The position numbers and the translations under genes were made by a program. Shown here piece after piece: positions 5,631-11,391 of a DNA stretch of 25,049 bases (the stretch's first letter is position 1; every line of letters starts with the position of its first letter). The notes beneath the pieces were generated by a model that was not told where the DNA came from, searched no databases, and saw only the letters and a list, made by a program, of their open reading frames with translations. The DNA is from a virus: positions 1 through 25,049 of IMG/VR virus record IMGVR_UViG_3300042924_001321. One strand, written 5' to 3'.

Positions 5631-6544
5631 ATTGTTAGCTGCTTATCTAATTCATTATATTGTTGAATCGCCTTAAATATTTGATAAACTACTTGAGGGA
5701 CGATTGCGTTTCCTCCAGCTTTGATTGATTCTTGTCTCCATTTAGAAAAGGTAATTCCGTCCAATCTTTCTGAAAGCCCATCATTTCCATTACAAATTGG
5801 GGAGACAGTTGGGAAGTTTTTCCAGGAGTTCCATTTGTTATCCCGTGCATATGATTTACTAGAGAAGTTCCGTATTGAAGTTTTTGCGTTGGTCTTGTTA
5901 TTCCTCCATTCTTGTCTGATGCTGTTGGAGTTGGTAGTAGTCCCCTTAATGCCATTTGGTCTAGTGGCATTGTAAATGGTTTGTGACCCTTCTCGACTAA
6001 TCTCTTCATTCTCTCGTCGTATTTGTCGAAGCTCTTTTGCTCCCTGGCTTGCGCTAGAGGAGTAGGCAACAAACCAAATTCTGTCCCTTCTGTGTGGAGC
6101 GTTAACGGCACAAGCTGGAAGTAAAAACGGTGTAACTTCGTAGCCTTCATTTTCCAGGTCAGCCTGCACTTCGTCGAATACCAACCCTCCATTCCAATTA
6201 GTAAGCCCGCGAACGTTTTCGCCCACAACCCAGGTCGGTTGAATCTCTCGAATTGTTCTAAGCATCTCAGGCCAGAGGTGTCTCGAATCCTCTTTTCCAA
6301 GTCTCTTTCCTGCGGATGAGTATGGTTGACATGGGAATCCACCTGTAAGAATGTCAATTGTTCCTCTGTGAATAGTGAAATCTGTCTTGGTGATATCATT
6401 GTAAGTTATTGCTTTAGGCCAGTAATATTTTAAAACTTTTTGTCCAAATTCATTCCATTCGCAATGGAATACGTTTTCCCATCCCATCCATTCTGAGGCT
6501 AAATCGAAACCTCCAATTCCGCTAAATAGTGAGCCGTGTCTCAT
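5627..6544 (-). CDS. DNA cytosine-5 methyltransferase
   Basis: 305 residues from the ATG at 6544, which lies 1 nt after the helicase stop; an in-frame ATG at 6580 would overlap the helicase and is less likely. It transfers methyl from SAM to C5 of cytosine in a target site, likely to protect phage DNA or mark it. Motif I LFSGIGGFDL (6-15), motif IV GGFPCQPYSSAG with catalytic Cys72, motif VI ENV (109-111), motif VIII APHRRDRIW (149-157) and motif X GGNAIVPQV (about 277-285) are all present. Residues about 162-245 (target recognition region) are rich in N, S, T and R and look weakly constrained. A second gene (5689-6399) is read in another frame through most of this gene. No restriction enzyme partner is nearby. 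Confidence 0.93.
   Translation of the reverse strand: MRHGSLFSGIGGFDLASEWMGWENVFHCEWNEFGQKVLKYYWPKAITYNDITKTDFTIHRGTIDILTGGFPCQPYSSAGKRLGKEDSRHLWPEMLRTIREIQPTWVVGENVRGLTNWNGGLVFDEVQADLENEGYEVTPFLLPACAVNAPHRRDRIWFVAYSSSASQGAKELRQIRRENEEISREGSQTIYNATRPNGIKGTTTNSNSIRQEWRNNKTNAKTSIRNFSSKSYARDNKWNSWKNFPTVSPICNGNDGLSERLDGITFSKWRQESIKAGGNAIVPQVVYQIFKAIQQYNELDKQLTI
5689..6399 (-). CDS. Nested out-of-frame gene, methyltransferase-associated protein
   Basis: A 236-codon ATG-to-stop frame lies entirely inside the methyltransferase gene, shifted +1. It does not look like a shadow. It has composition of a folded protein (W, Y, P, G well spread) and motifs I recall from phage methyltransferase loci: CRLTWKMKATKLHRFYFQL, LLPTP twice (the second as LLPTPTASDKNG), and near the end LSPQFVMEMMGFQKDWTELPF (shortened: SPQFVMEMMGF, DWTELPF). 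The last block recalls the end of many phage methylases ('LNP.FVE.LMGFP..WT'). It overlaps catalytic Cys72 of the host frame and stops before motif X is complete. It could be a specificity subunit or accessory protein, or a second half of an ancestral fused enzyme. Expression is unproven. Confidence 0.6.
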   Translation of the reverse strand: MISPRQISLFTEEQLTFLQVDSHVNHTHPQERDLEKRIRDTSGLRCLEQFERFNRPGLWAKTFAGLLIGMEGWYSTKCRLTWKMKATKLHRFYFQLVPLTLHTEGTEFGLLPTPLAQAREQKSFDKYDERMKRLVEKGHKPFTMPLDQMALRGLLPTPTASDKNGGITRPTQKLQYGTSLVNHMHGITNGTPGKTSQLSPQFVMEMMGFQKDWTELPFLNGDKNQSKLEETQSSLK

Positions 6545-6545
6545 A

Positions 6546-7595
6546 TTAAAATGGTGATTTAGTTTCTGTTTCAAAGTCAAAATTATTTGTTCCCAAATTG
6601 GGAAACTTTTCTACTCCTGGAAATTGATGGCTTTTAACATTTGAGTTTGCAAAGTAATCGAATCCATCTTTACCAATGTAACGGTTGCGCTTTCTGTTAA
6701 AATCAATTGTAATCTCAAAAGGTATTCCAACCAGCTTTTGCTTTTTGATTTTATCCGTCTTAATTATTACCGTTGTATCGTTGGGGTCGGTTGCTCTATT
6801 AGGTCTCCAAACGCTTATGGTGTTGTCGGTCGAATCTGCAAAGGTACCCCCTCCCTTTATTTGGTAGAGACTTGGAGGAGGATAATTTCCGTCTTTCTCT
6901 TTTCGTGGTGTTGTTTGGTGCATGACCAAATGATAAGACACATTATTCTTTCGGGTAAAATTAATTCTATCCATCATAAAACGCGAGGCGTATAAATGCT
7001 CTTGCTCTCCAGGGCTCATCTCGTGACGGATTTTTATGTACGGGTCAACAATTACCGCGTTAACTCCTCTCTCCCAAACTAGAAACTCAAAGACGCTTTC
7101 AATCTGTTCTATCCTAAAGTCAGGAACTCCGTTTTTTTCGGGGTAAACAAAAAAGAAATTATCCTTTACCAAATCAAAAGCATTTAAATACTCCTCTTCG
7201 CTAAGGTCAAAATTCTTGTAAGCTCGGTCGGTACTCTTGCCAGTTATCGTGTGTATAATGTCATCGAAAAACTCGTCAGGAGGATAATTCTCAGGCGAAA
7301 AAAACGCAAACTTCCAACCCTCATTAATTGCCTTTAGAACGCAAAGAAAAATAAGGAATTGCGATTTACCTTCGTTGTTGTAACCAGTCCACAAGTTAAA
7401 CTCTCCAGCCTTCCAAGACCACATCTTATTTTGCAATCCTCCGCTGGTTACTTGGTCGATATCCCTTACATAGGTTTTACTTCCAGCCTCTTTGCCTTTA
7501 CGAAAATTGTTTAGCATTGACTCGCGTTGACCAGCAAATGTCTTAATAGATGCCTCGCAAAAATCTAGGTCGAACTCTTTGTTGTGTTTTTTCAT
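6546..7595 (-). CDS. RecA-fold replicative helicase (DnaB/Twinkle-like)
   Basis: 349 residues, shorter than DnaB because the primase-binding N-terminal domain is absent. Walker A is GYNNEGKS (71-78), Walker B NAVIVDPY (about 179-186), and VMHQTTP (about 224-230) with KGGGTFADSTDNTISVWR (about 247-264) match the H3/H4 region of SF4 hexameric helicases. The role is to unwind the fork during phage replication. The stop is 1 nt before the methyltransferase start; the start overlaps the upstream gene (ATGA). It follows an initiator-like gene and a small helical gene, an order that resembles initiator-loader-helicase modules. A RadA/RecA-like repair role is the alternative. Confidence 0.82.
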   Translation of the reverse strand: MKKHNKEFDLDFCEASIKTFAGQRESMLNNFRKGKEAGSKTYVRDIDQVTSGGLQNKMWSWKAGEFNLWTGYNNEGKSQFLIFLCVLKAINEGWKFAFFSPENYPPDEFFDDIIHTITGKSTDRAYKNFDLSEEEYLNAFDLVKDNFFFVYPEKNGVPDFRIEQIESVFEFLVWERGVNAVIVDPYIKIRHEMSPGEQEHLYASRFMMDRINFTRKNNVSYHLVMHQTTPRKEKDGNYPPPSLYQIKGGGTFADSTDNTISVWRPNRATDPNDTTVIIKTDKIKKQKLVGIPFEITIDFNRKRNRYIGKDGFDYFANSNVKSHQFPGVEKFPNLGTNNFDFETETKSPF

Positions 7596-7894
7596 TCAAA
7601 AAAGTATTTATCAATTTCTGTTTTAAGTTCGTTGTATTTGCCTTGTTTCTTGGCTAGGTCTGTAAACCATTGCTTCTCAAATATCCTATTTTGCCTTGCC
7701 TCTTCTTGCAATGCTAATTTAGTACCTTTTAAATCGTAATCTTGTAAATTTATAATATTGACATACTTTTTTTGTAGAGTGTAAAGCCTTTTTAAGTTTA
7801 CTTCCATTAAGGCCCAATTCTTAGTTTGCTGAGCTTGTACAATCAATCCCCAAACATTTCTATTTAGGTCGTTTAATTCTTTTATCTCTTTCAT
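7592..7894 (-). CDS. Helical hypothetical protein, possible helicase accessory
   Basis: 100 residues from the ATG at 7894. This start is 1 nt after the upstream TAA (7898-7896); a longer frame from 7945 would overlap the initiator gene by 50 nt and is unlikely. The protein is almost all helix with many charged residues (MKEIKELNDLNRNVWGL..., LKRLYTLQKKY..., QNRIFEKQWFTDLAKKQGKYNELKTEI), consistent with a helical bundle or coiled coil. No family recognised. Its place between the replication initiator and the helicase is where helicase loaders often lie, but it lacks a Walker motif, so it would be a non-ATPase loader at most. Function is inferred from position only. Confidence 0.7.
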   Translation of the reverse strand: MKEIKELNDLNRNVWGLIVQAQQTKNWALMEVNLKRLYTLQKKYVNIINLQDYDLKGTKLALQEEARQNRIFEKQWFTDLAKKQGKYNELKTEIDKYFFE

Positions 7895-7895
7895 C

Positions 7896-8606
7896 TTACC
7901 ACCAGTTGTCTTCAATTGTTGATTTAGCGTATTTAGGAGTCTCAATTTCTTTTGTGCCTTGATTGCTGGTTAAACTATTTTTCAAGTAAAGATTAAATGA
8001 GTTCTGAGCTTTGCTTATTGTCATTGCTTCTCCTTCCTTCAATATTTTCCATTTAGAGAAATAGTCTTTTACCTGGCTTTCACTTATTCCATGAATTTCT
8101 TGCATCCTTAAAAAGTAAGGTCTTTGCATTGGCTTCTCCTTTGCCATCTCTTGCGTAATCTCATCTAAAGAGATAAACATTTCTTTACTTTTTTCCTTCT
8201 CTAATTCTTTTACTTCTTTAGTTGGTTTCACTTGCGTTTCACTTGCGTTTCGTGTGCGTTTCACTTGCGTTTCACTATCGTTTCGCTCACCTTGGTAAGT
8301 GTCATATTTACAGATAGTTATCCGTGTCGTAACCGTTTCGCTTTTTAAGACAATCATTGAATCTTTCTCCAGCATTTTTAAAAACCTCAAAACTTTAGAT
8401 TTATTAATTTTCCATCTATTTGCCCAGGTTTCATAAGAATAAACAACCTCTCCTCGGTTGATTTCTATAAGCTGGTTTTTAATTAAAACCTTCTTTGGTT
8501 CTATGTTGGCTTGCATTAAAATGTCCAACCACCATTTTAAATATTCGGGTTTATCCCAAATCCAATGGTTTGATAATTGCCTGTGTACCTTAATCCATCC
8601 GCTCAT
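7896..8606 (-). CDS. Phage replication initiator-like protein with internal iterons
   Basis: 236 residues. The N terminus MSGWIKVHRQLSNHWIWDKPEYLKWWLDILMQAN followed by NRGEVVYSYETWANRW and INKSKVLRFLKMLEKD (shortened motifs GWIKVHRQL, WWLDIL, SKVLRFLKMLE) is a winged helix-turn-helix typical of phage replisome organisers (lambda O-like role). A charged linker (residues about 106-140) separates it from a C-terminal helical domain (PYFLRMQEIHGISESQVKDYFSKW) ending in DNWW, which probably binds the helicase or loader. The linker is encoded by 11-bp DNA direct repeats at 8226-8291, which makes it a likely origin, as in other phages with the origin inside the initiator gene. A structured RNA with a terminator ends 8 nt before the ATG. 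Confidence 0.75.
   Translation of the reverse strand: MSGWIKVHRQLSNHWIWDKPEYLKWWLDILMQANIEPKKVLIKNQLIEINRGEVVYSYETWANRWKINKSKVLRFLKMLEKDSMIVLKSETVTTRITICKYDTYQGERNDSETQVKRTRNASETQVKPTKEVKELEKEKSKEMFISLDEITQEMAKEKPMQRPYFLRMQEIHGISESQVKDYFSKWKILKEGEAMTISKAQNSFNLYLKNSLTSNQGTKEIETPKYAKSTIEDNWW
8226..8291. repeat. Six 11-bp direct repeats (iterons), likely replication origin
   Basis: Consecutive 11-bp units on the plus strand: TTTCACTTGCG (8226), TTTCACTTGCG (8237), TTTCGTGTGCG (8248), TTTCACTTGCG (8259), TTTCACTATCG (8270), TTTCGCTCACC (8281, degenerate). Eleven is not a multiple of three, so the reading frame rotates and the peptide repeats only every 33 nt (SETQVK twice, 11 residues apart). 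The conservation is thus at DNA level, one unit per helical turn. A pyrimidine-rich, AT-rich tract (about 8185-8222) adjoins it and could melt. Origin function is inferred. Confidence 0.7.
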
Positions 8607-8613
8607 AAGTAAA

Positions 8614-8651
8614 ATAAAAAAGGCCCTATCGTGTCGGAGTCGATGGGCCTT
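8614..8651 (-). terminator. Intrinsic terminator upstream of the replication initiator
   Basis: On the minus strand AAGGCCC+ATCG pairs with CGAT(A)GGGCCTT (one bulged base, 9-nt loop 8640-8632), followed by TTTTTTATTTT. It ends about 8 nt before the initiator ATG, which lies beyond it on the same strand. Confidence 0.8.
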
Positions 8652-8706
8652 GGGTGAATTTCACCTATGAAAGATTTAAGGCTCCGACCTCTTAAATCTC
8701 TCATTT
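8614..8706 (-). ncRNA. Candidate structured RNA / attenuator leader of the replication operon
   Basis: A strong promoter (8740-8713) would start an RNA near 8706 that ends at the terminator at about 8614, roughly 90 nt. Three elements follow in order. Hairpin A is a perfect 9-bp stem, AGATTTAAG/CTTAAATCT (8699-8672), with loop AGGTCGGAGC. Element B is the 13-nt palindrome GGTGAAATTCACC (8665-8653). Hairpin C is the terminator stem with loop ACTCCGACA. Loop A contains GTCGGAG and loop C contains CTCCGAC, perfectly complementary over 7 nt, so a kissing-loop contact is possible. It contains no convincing ORF. It could be an independent small RNA, or a leader whose terminator controls entry into the initiator gene. 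Confidence 0.6.
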
Positions 8707-8712
8707 AATACA

Positions 8713-8740
8713 CAAATATAAACATTTTGGATTTAACCAA
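8713..8740 (-). promoter_or_regulatory. Promoter for the structured RNA / replication operon
   Basis: Minus strand TTG (8740-8738), exactly 17 nt, then TATATTTG (8720-8713). The element and spacing are the same as at the XRE promoter (4663-4636). The -33 TTG lies in the last codons of the small HTH gene. Confidence 0.7.
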
Positions 8741-8882
8741 CCAGCGAGCGCTTTTTTAGTTGAAAATAAATACAACCGTAAGAAAGTCCCATTTCTTGAG
8801 CTATAACCTTTATTTGCTTTCTGTCTTGCCAGGCTTCAAATATTAGCTCCTTTTGATACTCAGTTAGATTTCGTCCCCTCAT
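8733..8882 (-). CDS. Small helix-turn-helix protein, 49 residues
   Basis: The ATG at 8882 overlaps the end of the upstream gene by 23 nt; TAA is at 8735-8733. The product begins MRGRNLTEYQKELIFEAW, then QIKVIAQEMGLSYGCIYFQL forms a helix-turn-helix of the type seen in sigma-70 region 4 and resolvase C-terminal domains (I..IA.EMGLS...I...L). It ends KKRSLVG. It probably binds DNA, perhaps near the adjoining promoter at 8740-8713, whose -33 element lies inside its 3' end. The target is a guess. The overlap with the upstream gene supports translation. Confidence 0.65.
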   Translation of the reverse strand: MRGRNLTEYQKELIFEAWQDRKQIKVIAQEMGLSYGCIYFQLKKRSLVG

Positions 8883-9225
8883 TGTTATCTAAAATTAGTT
8901 CTATGGCATTTAAGCAATCGTGAAACAAAGAGCCTCCCTTGTCAATAGAATGGTGCAGCTTTTCAAATAAGGTCACAAACTCGTGAAACTGCTTAATTGT
9001 AGCCTCTCCTCCGTCGTAATTCTCTAAGAATCTAAAAGCCTCGGTTGACTTTCTTTTTAGCGCGTTAATCATGTTTTTGTGTTTGGTTTTTAGGTCGCCG
9101 TCAAACGCTTTCAGCATAGTTACGTCTTCGTAGTAATCCAGCATAATCTCCTGAAGAGCCAAGTAAACCAAATACTTTTGGGTCGCCCTGTGATTTAGTT
9201 CTAATATTATTTCCTCTCTTGTCAT
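8860..9225 (-). CDS. Helical hypothetical protein, 121 residues
   Basis: No domain recognised. The sequence is rich in Glu, Lys, Leu and His and predicted all-helical: TREEIILELNHRATQKYLVY, then HKNMINALKRKSTEAFRFLEN, and QFHEFVTLFEKLHHSIDKGG (each shortened to a helix unit). It has no signal peptide or membrane segment. The start overlaps the HTH_39-like gene upstream (ATGA) and the end overlaps the 49-residue HTH gene by 23 nt, so it is embedded in an operon of DNA-binding proteins. Function unknown. Confidence 0.75.
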   Translation of the reverse strand: MTREEIILELNHRATQKYLVYLALQEIMLDYYEDVTMLKAFDGDLKTKHKNMINALKRKSTEAFRFLENYDGGEATIKQFHEFVTLFEKLHHSIDKGGSLFHDCLNAIELILDNNEGTKSN

Positions 9226-9434
9226 TTCTTTAGAATATAGCGTGCAACTCTTTTTCCGTTTTCCAAAGTAACCATGTCGGTCACCACGTTTAAACCTTTG
9301 TCTCTGAGGTTTGCAATCCTAGCAGCAAGCCTAAAGCATCCAAAGTGAGTTAATGCCTCCAGCTGGGTAATGGAATGGCCGTTTAATAGCCATCCCTTGA
9401 TTAATGCGTTTTGTGAGTCGGTCGATTCCATCAA
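9222..9434 (-). CDS. HTH_39-like winged helix protein
   Basis: 70 residues. The pattern SQNALIKGWLLNGHSITQLEA (shortened: IKGWLLNGHSIT), LTHFGCFRLAARIANLRDKG and VTLENGKRVARYIL matches my memory of the phage HTH_39 family (I...L..G..IT..EAL..FG..RL..RI..LR..G), a small winged helix with unknown target. The helix FGCFRLAARIANLRDKG is the likely recognition helix and ENGKRVARYIL the wing. Both ends overlap neighbouring genes by 4 nt. It may regulate early genes or assist recombination, but there is no direct evidence. Confidence 0.78.
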   Translation of the reverse strand: MMESTDSQNALIKGWLLNGHSITQLEALTHFGCFRLAARIANLRDKGLNVVTDMVTLENGKRVARYILKK

Positions 9435-9730
9435 TTTAAATAGTTTAATAGTTCAACACTTGCTTTTGTAAACTCGTCCTTAAATTCTTGCTCGCTAATT
9501 GGAATTAATTCCTGTTTAATCGTTTCGTCGTACCATCGCCCAGCGGAATAGCTAATTGGATGGATTGAAATCTCAGGATAAATAAGTAATGTATTTTCTA
9601 GCCTAGACTTGACAAACAAGTAATTTTTGTCGTCCAAAATCATTTGGTAGTGATGAGCAATTTTAAAATACTTAGGTAAATTAAACTCGGTTTCTACAAA
9701 ATTCGTTGTTTTAATTTTAATCGTTTCCAT
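9431..9730 (-). CDS. Hypothetical protein, 99 residues
   Basis: I do not recognise it. The sequence is strand-rich with many aromatic residues: IKIKTTNFVETEFNLPKYFK at the N terminus, then HYQMILDDKNYLFVKSRLE, and a YSAGRWYDETI segment before a final helix EFKDEFTKASVELLNYLN. No signal or membrane segment. The ATG follows the leader AAACTCCT, similar to the AAACACCT leader of two other early genes, which supports this start. The stop overlaps the HTH_39-like gene (ATGA). Confidence 0.72.
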   Translation of the reverse strand: METIKIKTTNFVETEFNLPKYFKIAHHYQMILDDKNYLFVKSRLENTLLIYPEISIHPISYSAGRWYDETIKQELIPISEQEFKDEFTKASVELLNYLN

Positions 9731-9749
9731 AGGAGTTTGGTTTTGGGGT

Positions 9750-9839
9750 TTAGGATAATTTTAAGCCAAGCATATAAAACAAGGCAAAGATTGGCGCGAA
9801 AGCCAGGATTGTGTAAATGATTTTAAATAGAGTTTTCAT
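9750..9839 (-). CDS. Very small membrane peptide, 29 residues
   Basis: From ATG 9839 to TAA 9752 the frame encodes MKTLFKIIYTILAFAPIFAL and then FYMLGLKLS. This is a short basic N terminus followed by one hydrophobic helix of about 20 residues. It has the A/C-rich start context AAAACACACATG seen at other early genes and fills the gap between 9730 and 9899. Size alone makes it uncertain, but composition and leader favour a real single-pass membrane peptide. Confidence 0.45.
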   Translation of the reverse strand: MKTLFKIIYTILAFAPIFALFYMLGLKLS

Positions 9840-9898
9840 GTGTGTTTTGGTTTAAATGTTTAGCAATATTAGACTTAATCTTAGAAATAAAAAAGAAT

Positions 9899-10231
9899 TT
9901 ATACTTTTTTCTCAATCATGTTTTTAGCCTCTGCCACATCCAGCAACTTTTTAACCTTTCTAAATTCTAGGTTTTGGTCTTCAGCTATTTCTCGGCAGCA
10001 GTAGCCGTAAGTTGCCAAAGTTAGAATCCTACTAATTTGATGGTCGGTTAAAATCTGAAATATATTCTCGTCCATCAACTTTCGAGGGTAAATCTCGTGG
10101 AGCTTCATCTTAGTATAAAGTAGGTAACCAACTTTTTGGTCGTCTAAGCCAAGCGTTTTGGCTATCTTTTTTCGGGTCAATCCCTCCAAGTAAAGGGACT
10201 TGATTTGTTGGGTTATTTCATCAAATTCCAT
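9899..10231 (-). CDS. Double helix-turn-helix protein
   Basis: 110 residues with two likely HTH units. The first is SLYLEGLTRKKIAKTLGLDDQKVGYLL (key part TRKKIAKTLGLDDQKV, residues about 19-34). The second is LATYGYCCREIAEDQNLEFRKVKKLL (key part CCREIAEDQNLEFRKV, about 78-94). Both resemble the sigma-70 region 4 / Trp-repressor-like pattern with an IA...L pair before a basic recognition helix. It may be a small transcription regulator of phage genes or of the host. The start overlaps the end of the 45-residue gene upstream by 19 nt. No effector or metal-binding domain is present. Confidence 0.7.
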   Translation of the reverse strand: MEFDEITQQIKSLYLEGLTRKKIAKTLGLDDQKVGYLLYTKMKLHEIYPRKLMDENIFQILTDHQISRILTLATYGYCCREIAEDQNLEFRKVKKLLDVAEAKNMIEKKV

Positions 10232-10350
10232 AGTCTTTCGAATGTTTCGTTAAATGGTAATTTCTCTTCGTTAAATGTGGAGGCGACACCTTTTGGAGCT
10301 AGGTCTCCAGGGCGTTGTATAAACTTGCCTAAGTATGTGTAATGGCTCAT
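10213..10350 (-). CDS. Hypothetical protein, 45 residues
   Basis: The ATG at 10350 overlaps the Gp157 stop as ATGA, and the frame ends with TAA at 10215, overlapping the next gene by 19 nt. The product starts MSHYTYLGKFIQRPGDLAPK and contains STFNEEKLPFNETFERLW. It is soluble, with no signal or membrane segment and no recognised motif. Coupling on both sides supports that it is translated. Confidence 0.6.
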   Translation of the reverse strand: MSHYTYLGKFIQRPGDLAPKGVASTFNEEKLPFNETFERLWNLMK

Positions 10351-10829
10351 TTGATTTGTAGGTTAAAGTTTTCGATTAGTCTTGCTCCAGTAATATTTTC
10401 GCCACGTTTAATGGCTTCTTTGATTGCTAACTTGTCAGCGGTTATTACATTTTTGACATTTATAAACTCGCTTGGTAAAGCCTCCACGATGTCAACCTCT
10501 ACGGCTTCGCTACGACGCAAAGAGAGCTTGAATAAAGGACTTTCTATTTTGTCGATAGCACTTACAAGCATTGCCTCCCTAACTGCGTCCTTGAGCCTTG
10601 TAATGGCTCTCTCCTTACTGTCCTTCATTGCTTTAAGTCTCTTAATCTCTTGGTCGATTGCTTCGCTATCGCTTTGAATGTTTGCAATTACCTTGGCGTA
10701 ATTATTAACCTTTACCTCCATCTTTTCTTGGTTAATTACCAGCATTGCCTCCAACTCAGGAGTCAGCTCTTCGGTTTCAAGTAGGGAGGCTAACTCTAGC
10801 GTCTCCCTTGTTATTTCGTATAAGTTCAT
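10347..10829 (-). CDS. Siphovirus Gp157-family protein
   Basis: 160 residues. The layout matches the Gp157 family: an N-terminal helix (LYEITRETLELASLLE), a long coiled coil (MEVKVNNYAKVIANIQSDSEAIDQEIKRLKAMK, shortened key part NYAKVIANIQSD), and a C-terminal strand region with FKLSLRRSEAVEV and LPSEFINVK, then KLAIKEAIKRGENITGARL. The family is common next to Erf/RecT-type recombination genes in siphophages; one streptococcal member was linked to phage resistance when expressed in the host. Its molecular role is not settled. Here it directly follows and overlaps the Erf gene, which fits. Confidence 0.87.
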   Translation of the reverse strand: MNLYEITRETLELASLLETEELTPELEAMLVINQEKMEVKVNNYAKVIANIQSDSEAIDQEIKRLKAMKDSKERAITRLKDAVREAMLVSAIDKIESPLFKLSLRRSEAVEVDIVEALPSEFINVKNVITADKLAIKEAIKRGENITGARLIENFNLQIK

Positions 10830-11377
10830 AGTAATCCGTCTAAAGTGTCTTTTTGTTCCTGGTTTAATTCGTATTTACTCAGAGCCTCTTTGGCTTGCTT
10901 TTTTTGTGCATCCGTTCCGTTTAAATATCTAACGATATAGGCGAATTGCTCGTCTGTGGGTTTGGTTTTTACAACCGCTGGAGCTTGTCGTACTGGTCTA
11001 GTTGCCGCCTCTCCATCGTCATCGCTAATAGCTAGGTTTAAAATGCTTGTAATGGCGTAACGTCTTGCGTAACTAATTGCCGAGCCTTGCGCTTGTGGGT
11101 CGTTTTGTCTCACTACCTGGAGCGTGTAAGTTGCCGAAATATACTCGCCAGTCTCGGCGTGTATTAGCATTGTGGTTAGGCCGTCGCCGTTTGGAAACTG
11201 ACTAAGAATTAAACCAGCTTTTTCAAGCGGTTCGCTTACCTCTGTAATGATGTGAGGCAAGCTGGCGTAATTGGACTTGAAAAATGGGTTTTTAGCGTCT
11301 TTGCTAATTTTCCCAACCATCGCATGGAACTTGGCTAAGCCTTGCGTTAGGTTTGTGATACTTGGTGATTTTTCCAT
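10826..11377 (-). CDS. erf: Erf-type single-strand annealing protein
   Basis: 183 residues. The core matches the ERF family: KNPFFKSNYASLPHIITEV (residues about 28-46), PLEKAGLILSQFP, TMLIHAETGEYI, and QAQGSAISYARRYAITSILNL (shortened: GSAISYARRYAI), ending in the acidic DDDGEAA. ERF proteins bind single strands and anneal them, driving recombination and circularisation of phage genomes. A Pro/Ala-rich linker leads to a C-terminal helix region (about 135-183), possibly a protein-contact part. It starts at ATG 11377 with the leader AAACACCT and overlaps Gp157. With RusA, the SSB-tailed protein and the helicase it forms the recombination/replication set. Confidence 0.92.
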   Translation of the reverse strand: MEKSPSITNLTQGLAKFHAMVGKISKDAKNPFFKSNYASLPHIITEVSEPLEKAGLILSQFPNGDGLTTMLIHAETGEYISATYTLQVVRQNDPQAQGSAISYARRYAITSILNLAISDDDGEAATRPVRQAPAVVKTKPTDEQFAYIVRYLNGTDAQKKQAKEALSKYELNQEQKDTLDGLL

Positions 11378-11391
11378 AGGTGTTTAAGTGT

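Noticed and set aside
8318-8326. TTATCCGTG as a DnaA box next to the iterons
   Set aside because: Only the first six positions match TTATCCACA; not enough to call.
8614-8706. tRNA or tRNA-like gene in the structured region
   Set aside because: No T-loop (TTCRANNC), no anticodon arm layout and no acceptor stem; the stems fit a leader or sRNA ending in a terminator.
10342-10677. Hydrophobic 111-codon plus-strand frame
   Set aside because: It is the antisense of the Gp157 coiled coil; antisense of Lys/Glu/Ala-rich helices gives Leu/Ser/Ile-rich frames.
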